From NCBI RefSeq assembly GCF_910592395.1, contig NC_088308.1, positions 28,661,501-28,721,500 of the forward strand: 60,000 bases of DNA. Direction: 5' to 3'. The position numbers and the translations under genes were made by a program. This document shows positions 25,005 to 50,510 of this stretch, one piece after another (the stretch's first letter is position 1; each line of letters opens with the position of its first letter). Origin of the DNA: Lineus longissimus. Lineage: Eukaryota; Nemertea; Pilidiophora; Heteronemertea; Lineidae. The notes under the pieces are model-generated. The model did not search any database. It saw nothing but the letters and a program-made list of their open reading frames with translations, and was not told the DNA's origin.

Positions 25005-28000
25005 CTGAACCTATCGAATTCGATGATTGCTGCTGATAGCTGTTTTCCACTGCCACGCTATAGTTTCCTTGTTTGCTCACAATGTGTCATGGCGGGCTTT
25101 ATGGATACGAAAAAAGTGGAAGGTCATGTTTCTTTATGAACGACTTAACTCGAGAAAATGTGATATTTTATCTCTAATGAGTGTTTTCCGTGTCCGGATT
25201 ACACGCTGCCTCTTCTGAGATTACATACAAAACAGATGAGTTTTACCAAATCTCCTTATAATAACTTCTGCGTCCTTTTTTGAATATTGCATCCAATAAC
25301 GCTGGTGATGACAAGCCAATGATGCCTGATAGAAGTAACTACTTCTCCAAGTGACATTCCATGATCCTTAAGGATCCTTTCGGCATATTCGCACATTATT
25401 AAAACTTCCACCGGCAGCGCAAAAATTGACAACCAAAATCTCTACTTAAATTTTCCGCAAGGTCAGAAAGGATGCTAAGTCCCAAATCGGCGTCCATGTG
25501 TAGCGTTCCTTGTGAATCATCACCTGCAGGGATGATGAGGACTTAATTTGGGCTTTCAACGTCTCAAATATGACAAGACAAAATATGGAGCATGGTGCTG
25601 TGACCAGGACAATTAACATCTATTAGCCTCTCTGACGGAGGTGATGACATTTTGGGCTTAGCTCGGGATGTGATGTAAGTCCTGGGATATGCCTGGCATA
25701 ACTAGGAATCGTCTTCCATATCTTTCGTTGACATGTGTCATCATTTTATGTATGAATCCAGCTAATAACATGCATTATATCTCTGACCTAATTAACAACA
25801 AGATACGATGTGCATTTGTCTTCGAAAGACCCTGGGTAACATTTCGCTCACGCCCTCTCTCGGCGTTCTCGTACTATATCTTCTCGAAGTGTCTTTGAAT
25901 TACCGTGAACAATACTCTGTCAATAGGATGACTGATGTATGAGTAGGGGAACTGATCTCTATCCTCGGGTCCTTCTCTTACTTTATCATACTTTCTCTCA
26001 CATTCTGTGTGAAGGAATGCGATAAGTACAATACAATATTTAGATTCAACAAAAACATAAACTCCCATTCGCGTATCGCCTCGCGGTTTCTGTCCTGACG
26101 CTATTTGCATGATCGGGGCATTCAAACACAAATTGATCTAAGCTGATGATGCGCTTCACACCTCATGTCATTTCCACCTTACTTTTCACACCTTCTAGCA
26201 AAACTTTCCTCTTGGGCACCATCCTAAGAATATTTTGATGGGATTGATATTTCCATATGAAGTGTCTCGGCATGAACTAAATTGGGTTCCATAGAAGACA
26301 GTTTGGCCAGTAGCGCAGGTACCTTTGGTCGCCGTTCCAAATCCGCCGCTTACGGCCTATTGTGGTGAAAATCCTCCTGATATGTTGGGACAATAAAATG
26401 TGCATCATTTCGGATTATGAATACAAAGAATACAAAAAGGTGTGAGCGTGTATAGTGATTTATAAATCTACAGTTTAAGTTTTGAAAATAGGCGCAAATC
26501 CCCGGGAATATTTAGGATAATACTTGGGGTGTTGAATAACCACGCGAGCCAAGTGATCGAAAGGCCTCATCATAGAGGCGAAATTTCGATTCCAAGGCGA
26601 GTCCTTATTTCCGTTGCTATCGACCTCATGTCGGAGGGGGGGAGGGGGTGGCTGGTTATGATACAGCGTACCCCGTGGACCAATGTCGAATCAAAGAAAC
26701 AAACACTTAAGTTATTTTGATGAACTCATCTTGTCCTCTTCTGTCAGCTCAAGTATGATTCCTAGTTCCTTGCCCCCCCCCCCCCTGCCTCGTTGACATA
26801 AATAGAAATGCTGCAATCTTGACTTAGGACAGAGGCGCAAAATACTGACAGAGAGCCTGTATATACTGAGGTGGACATTAAGGTTTACTACCGGTAAAGT
26901 TGGGAGAGTGTTTCCTTCTTGCCAACCTAATTTACATACTGCCGTTATCAAAATAACATACAAAATAATTGACCGAACTCCAACAGAAAGCCTAATAGCA
27001 AAATGATTGGGTGAGAAAGTGTTTGTTTTCCTAATCCCTTTACACATAATTATAATTATTCGTCAGCACAACATGGCCGCGACGGTTCATTAAACAACAA
27101 GTTGCAACAATTCAAGTGACGGTTGACCTTCCAGAAAAAAGTTGTAATCGTTTAAATCATTTGTATTAACACGTATCACAGGTTCTGACAATGCCAAACC
27201 TCTATTGTTGTCTACCCCAACTCAAATGTTGTGTTATTGTCTGACTTCTCTGTGACAGGTTCATTCGAAGGCCCCAAATGGGGTGTTTCGCCGTGAATTC
27301 CAGCACAGCGCTTATGAACTCTGCTACCAACTTTATAGAAAATCGCCCTGTAAACGCTGTTGCTGATGTTTTCAGCAAGAACATGTCTGAATTTCGTTCA
27401 AGAATAAAATACCGATGATGTGAAAATGTGAAAAACACCTATAAGTAAACGCAATGACATTCAGTGTAATGAAGTAAGAAGATTTTTTCAACTTTCTGGT
27501 TTCCATGATCAACACTTTGGTTTGGTCATATTTGCACATTATACCGACATGAAATACAGTGTTTCAGTATTGGAAACAAAACCGTTGAAAAAGTAGTTTT
27601 GACAGCTTCGTCGACAGGAATGGTTCAGATGAACTGGAAAGGAAAGGAGTTGTCAAGTCGGGGGTAACCAGGTTATGCACGAAACCACCAGCTGACTCCA
27701 TCTTAAGCCAACTGAAAGTTACCTGCAGTGAGGTGTCGAACAAAGTTGCATTTCTCCCCGCCTTTATAGATGAACAGGGGATAGGATTCGATTTCGGCAC
27801 TTCATTTGCCAACAAAATAGTGAAGCATTCCATAGGATATGTGCTCACGGTTCTGAGCCTCTCAGGTCTTTCCACCGCAGTGCTGGGTGACGGATTTGCA
27901 TTACAAGTAGCATTACTTTGCTGAAAAGATCACGATGTTTAGCTATTCATGAAACCGGCGGGCACCTCATTGAATTATGTGCCGGTGTGTTTGACACGAT

Positions 28001-31000
28001 GAATACAAGAGCAGCCCACTGCAGTCCTATCATCAAGGACAAACCGTTGTTGTGTATGAGAAGGTTCTGCACTTTTCAGCAGCATTCACAAATCGAAAAT
28101 CGAGAAAGCAGCCCCAAAGTTTCTGAATAGGGTGTTGATTCCACATGAGAGGATGGTCTTTCCGAAGGAATAACAGAAAAAAGCACTGTTTGCTCGATGA
28201 AAGGTGCTTAAAGGTCCAGCGTCAAGACTGAAGCTTAGCCTGGCGTTACCTCCGGTATCAAGCACCAGAGAGAAGACTAACGCCAAGTTCAGTACCTAAG
28301 CGGGTCCTTGTCTCGAATTTTTGACTACATTCATCAGTAAGAATATATCAGTTGAAACGGAATTGGCTACAAAATGAACCAATATTTGATCAAAATGGGA
28401 ATAAAAAAAGTACAGAAGTTGACAAAAAGATAATAGTCGCGGTCAATGTTGACCAAGTTAAACATCGTTAAAACACCAATCACCGAACCTCGAGCTCTCA
28501 TCACGACCACAATCAAGATAACATGTTTTCTCTTCGAGACTATAACGTGTTTGTTTTTCAGATGTTTTGAATCCTAGACCAGCATCCTGTCACTCAAACA
28601 CCATGACAAGCTGCTGAAGGAGTCTGCCCCGCTACTTTGAATAAAAACTATCAAAGATGGCTACCTAAACTTCAGGACTCATTAAATCCTGCACTCTTGT
28701 GTGTGTTTTCTTTAACTCTCCACTTATCACAGCGTGCAGCGTCAGAAAAGAAATGTCTTGTCTTACAAGTTGAAATGCTCGTCTGTTTCCTGTGGAAGAT
28801 TGCTCTCAGGTTTCTGCTTGGATGCCTCAAGGATTGACCCGGCTCAGCAACGCCTGCCACCAACTACACCAACCATCCACCACATCGTCCAGGGCGCTAC
28901 AATTCAAAACATCGAACACCTCATGAAATTCCTTTACGAAATCTTTCGCAACTTTGGTTCAAATCTTTTTAAATGTGCAGGTGTTTTATACTGTATTTTG
29001 CGCTTCTCCACTGAATACTCCCCCTACGCCTCAGTTGGCGCGAAACGCACTTGTTCTAACCGCGCCTTAACCTTTTTCCGCCCAGCGATTTGACTAAGCC
29101 TTGGACTCAGGGAAGTAATTGACTGCAACAGCAACAAATCCAGCTGATACTTCATCCTCGGCTTTACCTCATAATAACACCACTTGTGCTAATGACACGT
29201 GGACTACAAGCGCACTTGCTCACTAATTTACTGGCTTATGTCATTAGTAATGTTTACCGCCACCACCACCAGCTCAGGGAGACAAGGGCAGCAACTTTAT
29301 CAACTTTATGATACTTTAATCCTAAAACTTGTATTCAGATGTCCATAGCATGCAGAAATCAATGTACATCTTTAATAACAGTTGGTCAATTTATATTACT
29401 CTTGTGTTCATTACCTAAGTTTGACTCTAACGTGTGTTCATTGCTTCAAATTTAATCCCTGGTGTCTCTCGTGTGTTTATGAGCAAGTTTTAGCATCTGT
29501 CTTCATGGCATACTGCGTCCCTGGTTTCTTTCTATTCAGTTATCTATTTGCTCTGTCAATTTTTCTGATTTCATTTCCCTCACAAGCGATAACGTGGTAT
29601 TTGACTTGTCACTCACACTGTCATTTGGACTGTATCCATTCATAAGAAGTCAAACTGTTAAAAGTACAAAGTAAACAATGACGAATTAAAAAACCGAAGT
29701 GTCTTGTTCTCTCATTCGAGCTGAGAAGCTTCGGTCGCCGAGTACGTGAAGTCAAAGTTTACCCCCACCCGCTGTCAGTCCTTTACAATCAGTCTCATGT
29801 TCCTGTCTCTTACAGTACACTTCACAGTGACTCTCTACTAAACTGGAAACAAGAATTACCGTAATTGTACACATACAACAAGACTCGAGTTGTAGTTTCG
29901 AATTCTTTTACTAACTGCTGAGACGCAGGAGAGGTTTGAAACAAACGAAAATATACAATTGTGGACGCAGCATGTTTCTTGGCCATATGTTCCGCAATTG
30001 CCTGGAGACCCACTTGGGAGAGGCAAATTTGGGAATGTATCGTTGGAACATATGGTTTTAGGGAGGAGGACACTTAGAATCACACGGATACAAGACTCAC
30101 TGTCTCCGCACGACACCGGTGGCAAAGGTCTGCTTTAAGTTTCACTGATAATTGGCATCAATGGAGCGAACGGAGAGAAACTGCCAGTGAGCGCGGCTGG
30201 CGTGATTGACAGCTCAATTAGCTCCTAATTACCAGTTCGATTCTTACAACGAGTTTGCTCATCTTCTGTTCAGTTTAATGATTCAAATTTATCGCGTTTT
30301 TTCTTCAAGAAAAAGTACCTCGCGTCGTTGGTAACCATGGAGATTGCATCTCCATCTTACAAGTCCTAACAAGCGTAAACTCATGGACTATAGAAAAGGC
30401 GGGAAAAGGCCGGCGAACCGTTCGTGTCTCGTTCCTGGTGAAATGGGTGCATGGTGTCATCTTTACCAGCTACAGTTGAACACGTCGGTTATATCTGAAG
30501 ATACCTTCTTCATCATTGAAGTGAATGGTTTAGATTATCAACCAGTTTATAGTAGTTTTTGTTTTCTCTTTTCAGATCCATTGCCACTTTTGTTTCAGTA
30601 CTAGGTACGAACATGTAACCGTCCCTCGAAACCAACAGAAAGAAAACACGGTGGTTTGATTCATGCTTTCTCTCTTTTTATCCTTGAACATCTCAGATGG
30701 AATCTGCTATTACCTTTTTATGATGATTCTAAATGAGCAGTTATTTGTTTCGAGGCCTGGATGAGTTTACTAGTGTCATCCAAGTGCACTCGAAAAGAAC
30801 CTCAAAGAATTCTTCCTTATCAGAGAAAAAGAAATTTCAAAGCGTCTGCATTTCCTCAAATCAATGAAATGTATATTTTGGAGGGAAGACGAGTACTTTG
30901 CTCACCGCACGCCAGGGGAAAGACGGTTTCAGAGCAAAGGTCAGCGCGGTTTCTGAGTGCAGGCTCCGCGGCGAGCAGGGTAACTGGATCCTGACTTGCG

Positions 31001-33758
31001 CAGTCTCGGCCGGCTCTCGCTGAGGCAGCAGGGGCGATGCGCCTTACAATGTTACCATCCCGGGGAGAACCTCAACCGGGCGACTTGTGATTCATGTCAA
31101 AGTTCTACTCATCTTCGCCTACTGGTCTACCTAATTCGTTTTGACGTTTAGACTTGATTTAATTGGAAAATAGCGTATCTTTTCTGCCTGCCAATTAGTT
31201 TGTTTACTGTATAGTTGTGACATTTATAAAGTAGAGATTACCGTCATTATTAGTAAATAAATTCCTAGCATTTCGCGAATTTGCTTTTCGATGCAGTAAA
31301 AAATCCTGAGATTAAGTACTTTTATGTCAATTTCTGATCGAATGATTTCTTAATCGCTCGGGTTATCGATAGGAAGAAAAAAGTTGAGATCAGCAGGCAA
31401 TTATGATGGTTATTATTGGTGTGCTTTTTTATTCCGTGCTTATTTAAACTTACGATATAGGGACACCCACGTTCTATCAGAAGGAACATAGAAAGGCAGA
31501 AGTGGTGTGCTGAATGGCCCTTGAATTTTAAACGTACAGCCGTAAACCGCCAGAAAGTGCATGTAATGTTGAACAAGCTCCCCAGATGACAACGTTGTCT
31601 ATTTTTGGTCTGAAAGAGGAGAAGTCACCCATGTTTCACCAAGATGACTGGCCTTGACCTTTAGTTCCCAAAATCAAAATAAAAAGGTCGAAAAAGGATG
31701 GAAGTGGTCAAGGTAGTGGTGGTTGGTGACATGATTCAGCCACCACTACCCTGCTAGTACATAATCATAATTTTGGTTTGGATATGATATGGTACAGCGG
31801 TTCTGCACTAGGACCAGGAAAGGGTTGTATAATTCGTTCTTCTGCCAATCAACCAGTGTTATAAATTTGGGTTGCACGGCAAAAACACCAATGAAAGTGA
31901 CCGATGATATTTTGAAATAATTTCATTGGCTTTTGACACTGCAGGCCTTCTCTTTGCTGAATACTGTGGCTTTTAATAGAAGGGATTGCAGGTTTGCATA
32001 GTTTCTTGTTCTGTGGCTGATTGAATAAGTGATTATCAAGTCACAGCCAAATACAAAAGATAATGTTTACTTCTTTAAGGAACTTCTTCATTTGATTCAG
32101 CTAAAAATTGCGGGCGCTCAGTCAGGATGAGTTTGTTTGTCTTAGTATGGGCTCGACAATGACCCGGTTGTTCATCAGGAAAGAAGTTGAACATTGGCAA
32201 GTTTGATTCAGAACCATTCCCCCTTCAACTTATACTCTGGTGTGTATCCCAAAGGTGCAGGACTAACCCGGCACAAATTTGGCGAATGCTAATTCTGCCC
32301 CAGTCCAAGTCAGGATTGAGTTGTGGATATAGAATTGATGCTCTTTGTTAAGACAAATAAAGAGGTTTCTTGTTTAATCTTGGTTGGACCTCTATTGATT
32401 TCAGACAAGTCCGTTGGTGGTTTTTCAAGTATGGACATGTTGAAACCAGCTTGCAAATCAACCATCTTGCAGGAAGAAAGGACAAAACGGGCCACGAAAG
32501 ATGATAAGCAAAACACAAACCTGTGACAAAATCTATGGGCCCCAACTACTCCTGCCGTTGATATAGAGTGATACATATCCTATCCTATCTTGTAGGGTGA
32601 ACTTCGAACAAATCTAACACCTGAACGGGATAAAATCGTTGGAGAAGCTAGCTGCTCTCCCAAAATCAAACATGGCCGCCAAGTGGGCTTTGCCGGTCCA
32701 AATTCCTTCACATCAAATTCTGAACGAAATCTTTTCGATATGGGCAATAAATCGGTTAGGATCAAACCTAAATGATGCTAGGTCTTGTGTTACCTTGTTA
32801 AACAATGAAAAATGTATGAAAACACGTGTGCTCGACTCCTCCATTGACTTTATTTAGATTTAGGCATTTCACCCACCTGTTGACAGTGAACGAACTGCAT
32901 CGGAATGGCGGTGAAAATTCCGAAACAGTTCTCAATATTTCCTGTCTACTAAACCATCTAAAACTGGCTCAAAACAACTTTACTCATTCTTGTCTTATGC
33001 ACAATGCTTTGTTGGGGGTCTTTATTGACTTTTTGTTCCCCTACTCAGAGGGCTTAATGAGTAGGTATTTGACGAGTCGTTCTGATTGCAATTAGGTCGT
33101 CTGCAATTAGCGCGTCTGCGGCAATCGGGTCGTCTACGAGGGCTGTGTTTGATCACGTGATGTTTAGGGTCTGAGGTCAATGAGTTACTTCAGCCATGTT
33201 GTTTCCATGGACATTTTGTGCTAAGATTTGGTTTTCGGTTCAGACATGTTCGACTTTCTGGTGTAACATGTTCACTTGCAGAAACTTCAAATTGTCATGA
33301 ATGTCCTCCGCTTGTAATCGGGACGGAAATGATTTCTTATAGAAGGGGTCCAGAAGAGGGAGAGATACCAGATATTCAGTCGAATTTGAGTTCGGGGGTA
33401 ACCCATGTCTCAGGAGGGGCGGTTTCCACTAATATTTGAGACGAGGAAAGTTGTCCTTATTCCCAGCTGCCAACTTGGCTCTTCCAGGCCTTCTCCTCAC
33501 TTCAGTGAACTCCTCGCTTTTCAGATATGGGAAAATACCCTATACATGTAGCAATGCCAGGGCTTTCTACAGAGTGTCAGGAGGGTTTTACAAATCGTGA
33601 CTCCTTGAAATCTGGTCATGGGCCAAGACCAGCACACCCCAGCGGGCCCCTTTCATTTTGGGCTATTCCTCCGCCTTTCATTCGTTCTCCTTCACATGCA
33701 AATTAGCCTTGGAGCAGACAAACAAACGAAAAGGCAAACTTTGTGATACTTAGACATT

Positions 33759-33764
33759 TTTATT
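33759..33764 (-). promoter_or_regulatory. Candidate polyadenylation signal AATAAA (Pitx)
   Basis: Plus-strand TTTATT at 33759-33764 reads AATAAA on the minus strand, about 2.8 kb after the Pitx stop. Confidence 0.4.
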
Positions 33765-35350
33765 GTGGTTATTCATTCTCTTGCCAATCCATGAAAAAAC
33801 ATGATTCGATATGAAAAACCATTACAGAGAAAAATAAGAAAAATCAGTGGGATTTGGTCCTGAAAACACGCGTGGCTTGTCAATGTTTGGAGGGTGTTTG
33901 GTAACAGAGGAAACCTAGGCCAAGACGATACATAATAAGCCTTGAGAAAACAGCAAGAAATCCCATTTTCTTAGCACAAAATAATCACCTGATCCAATAA
34001 CGGCAAATCAGGATTACTTTTATGTACATTACTAAGCCATTGGTGTATAATTGACTCAAGTGCAAGAAGAGGTAAAATCGGTAAAGTTCTTAGTGAAACA
34101 CCAGTAAAACTGTGTTTGAGAGTTGAAACAAGAAGCTGGGGAAAAAGTTCAGTCCTCTCAGTCTCTTAACAAAACAAATTGATGGGTAGGCCTACTATGC
34201 TGTCGTCACAGAGTACTTCCGTATGACTGTACCGATTCAAGTCACTTAAAATGCAGGTTGAATTCAATATAGTGCTGACTAGTCTTTCTAGAAGAATTGA
34301 AATGCAACTCACACAATAATACCCAACGAAATCGACCTTCTTATAATAAGCAGAGTCTTTCAAATATGACAGACTCAAGGTTGCTCAGACACTGACGGTC
34401 AAACAGCTTCATAATTGATTAACTACATTTGTTTGTGTCTGAAACTGGGCAGTCAGAAGTTAATTATTTCACACAAGTATGTCTATTTCAATTTTCGAAA
34501 AGATACATGTATGCATGATTATTACGATGCAGTTACAACTATTTCAGATTTCACGGGAAGTTTTGGTCGACATTGTAACATCCTACGAACTCACTAACAC
34601 GAATTCCTACATATTATTACGATTTCAAGTGTTTCCTTGTAATGTAAATCGTCTTTCACTTGTCACGAAGTACAAGTAGCCTTGTACATGGAAACCTTTG
34701 ATGATGTATCATAATGTGTGGAGGTTGAAACTGGCGGAGAGGACAATGTACCCAATGTTCCATAAAGCATTCTGACCCCATGAAATGTGTTGATATAGAG
34801 ACTGATGAATGGGGGAGTTCTGCCTGGCTGCTCATTAGATACAAGTGCTTCATGCTCTACCATCTCAACAGTCTGATTATCATAATCGTATCTTCATGAT
34901 TGATAGTATCATCATACCAATGATGTACAGTCAAGATAACTTGGTTTTTCTGTACTAATTTCCTTCTTGTCTTTCAAAGGACAGTGAGAGAGAATAGAAA
35001 CCGTCAAATGCACTTGGAGTTCGACAAGACAACTTAATTAGACAACTCTGACAAGAAAAAAAGAGAATAGTTTAGGCAGTCGAATTCATCACTGCTGCAG
35101 CACAGTGACTCTCATTTCACAACATTATAAAATAATCTGCATACTGTATCGAATATATTATCAACCACTAATTAATACTACATACATAAACCTATGGCCG
35201 CAGCCAGAGCACACTCGGATCTCGAGAAGAAATATTTACAAAAGGATAGAAGTTTTTGAGAATGATGGTACACCCTGTATGCTGGTTGATACCCAAATAC
35301 GAATACGGACATACTCTTTGAAATCATCAAAACATTCGCTTTCACCCACA

Positions 35351-35502
35351 GGCGCAAGAAGATCTATAATCAATCAATAGCTTGATTATTCAATCAGTCC
35401 ATTTAAAACGCCACCACAACTGACAACACGTGTTCACATCAGTTGGGGAGGTTGATAGAGTGAGCGATCTATTAATTGATTGATTCGAGATCTTCATGTG
35501 CC
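35351..35502. repeat. 152-bp imperfect palindrome
   Basis: The outer arms (35351-35378, and about 35471-35502 reversed) share 24 of 28 bases around GAAGATCT and AATCAATCAAT. An inner pair CAACTGA/TCAGTTG surrounds the perfect palindrome AACACGTGTT at 35426-35435. It could be a MITE relic or an RNA hairpin in the Pitx 3' UTR. Confidence 0.7.
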
Positions 35503-36569
35503 TGTGGATGATGTGCAAATGGTCTATCGATTGATTCTACATGCAGGTCATCATGCCCGGTGTTCTATCCAGACTTGGAAAGTACGTCGGTGGTCAAACA
35601 GACCGGGCCAATAATAATGATGATTTGGTCCTCTCGACAGCAAACATGGTTCAATGATCATCACACAGATTGTACCATCATCCTCAAATCGATAGCTTGC
35701 AGCACAATATGTACTGTTGTTTTTGGTTTCATATTGACTAGAAATAGACCTGAAACTGGGCAAGTGAGTCGATGGTTACAGCTGTTCCATGACGAAAACG
35801 AAGAAACTTGTAGATGACGTACGCCTTTGTCAAGCGCAATACGTGAGTGGGCGTCACATCCACCAAGACAACCGCGACAAAGACACAACCACTACTCTCA
35901 TATCTGTCGTTGTCTCGCGCTCCTTAGCCCAGCCCCGTGCCTCACCAGAGATCTCATGCTCAAAGTATGAAGTCTCTGTTTTGATTTTGATTTCCTACAC
36001 ACTTACAAACCTATAAAACTACCATTTAAATTACAACCCGCCGTTCATTTGGAAATATCAGTAGCAGCACTTTCTTCAAATAGCGTTGATTATTTCAGAG
36101 ACGTTTGACTAACCAAGACATGCAAGACGAGCTCATGTGCGCGTCCGTTCAAAGGTCACTACAACATCAGCCAGTGTTATCGCTATTTGAACAACTCTTC
36201 AACTGAGGGACTCTCGGATTGAACGAATTATGTCGGCTTCATGTTTGAAACAATGTTATACTGGCGACCACTCTTGATGTCCAGCTTGCCAAAGTTCCAA
36301 GTCGACAAACAATGTTACAGTTCTTCAGCCAACCATCTTCCACTTTATACACAGGAGGTATTCAGTTCATAATCCCAAGCATATCACGTGAAATAGAAAG
36401 ATCTGTCATTGCCTATTGGATTCTCACATGCGTGCGCACCCAGTCCACCCATACTCTGAACATGGTCACCGGTTGAGACACTGCTCTTCGAGTTCCTCTG
36501 ATGACGTTAATGTCATGACACAGAAGAGGTCATGGATTTGCTCGTGTCCTTGAGTCCTCCCGCGTTACC

Positions 36570-50107
<13,538 letters not shown>

Positions 50108-50319
50108 TAATAATCAGTGAAGGATTACTATCCAAATACTGCGCCTATGATATCTAGTGTTCGCCTCAATTGCTAGATTTGGTTGAAAGCCTTCTCGTAG
50201 TTTTGCTAAGTCCGCCTGACACTCGCTTCCTCCTCGAACTAATGACTTCTAAACCACTTGATTACCGGAGGAAAGTCAACTCTGCCAATGAATAGGCGTG
50301 CAGTTGGCTGCCAGTTCTA

Positions 50320-50510
50320 TTTACCACTCTTTAGGTGTTCTGAGGTGTTATAAGTCAACCATTCCTGATATAAGTGTCAATCATGATGCACTCAGCGCTC
50401 TGATTGGTCACCGCAGGCGGCCATTGAAGGTTGGCGCTACGTCACGGCTTTGTCCCGCCTATTGGCGCTGGGGGCTATTGGTAATGATCTCATAGTATTC
50501 CAATAGGCTG
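50320..50510 (-). promoter_or_regulatory. Candidate Pitx promoter (CCAAT cluster, TATA-like)
   Basis: CCAAT boxes on the minus strand at 50407-50403, 50465-50461 and 50481-50477, one on the plus strand at 50500-50504, a CRE-like half site ACGTCA at 50439, and TATA-like TTATAA at 50353-50348, about 240 bp before the ATG. Confidence 0.35.

Larger units (their letters stand above)
22996..33758. other. Intergenic region between convergent cadherin and Pitx
   Basis: About 10.8 kb without a gene I can support. It holds degenerate GTGTCTGCAATAGGAGG-type repeats (23060-23350), a 17-bp-arm palindrome (24955-25004), a C13 run (26773-26785), and a faint coding-like stretch (27587-28130). The remaining short open frames look like chance. 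Confidence 0.6.
33740..36569 (-). other. Pitx: Probable Pitx 3' UTR
   Basis: From the Pitx stop codon to the first good downstream AATAAA on the minus strand. AT-rich with no open frame of note. Includes the 152-bp imperfect palindrome at 35351-35502. The extent is inferred from the polyA signal only. Confidence 0.4.

Noticed and set aside
28734-29093. 119-codon open frame in the intergenic region
   Set aside because: No family recognised and no supporting splice or promoter context.
30328-30350. RFX X-box-like GGTAACCATGGAGAT
   Set aside because: Only the left half matches GTNRCC well; the right half is poor and no gene is nearby.
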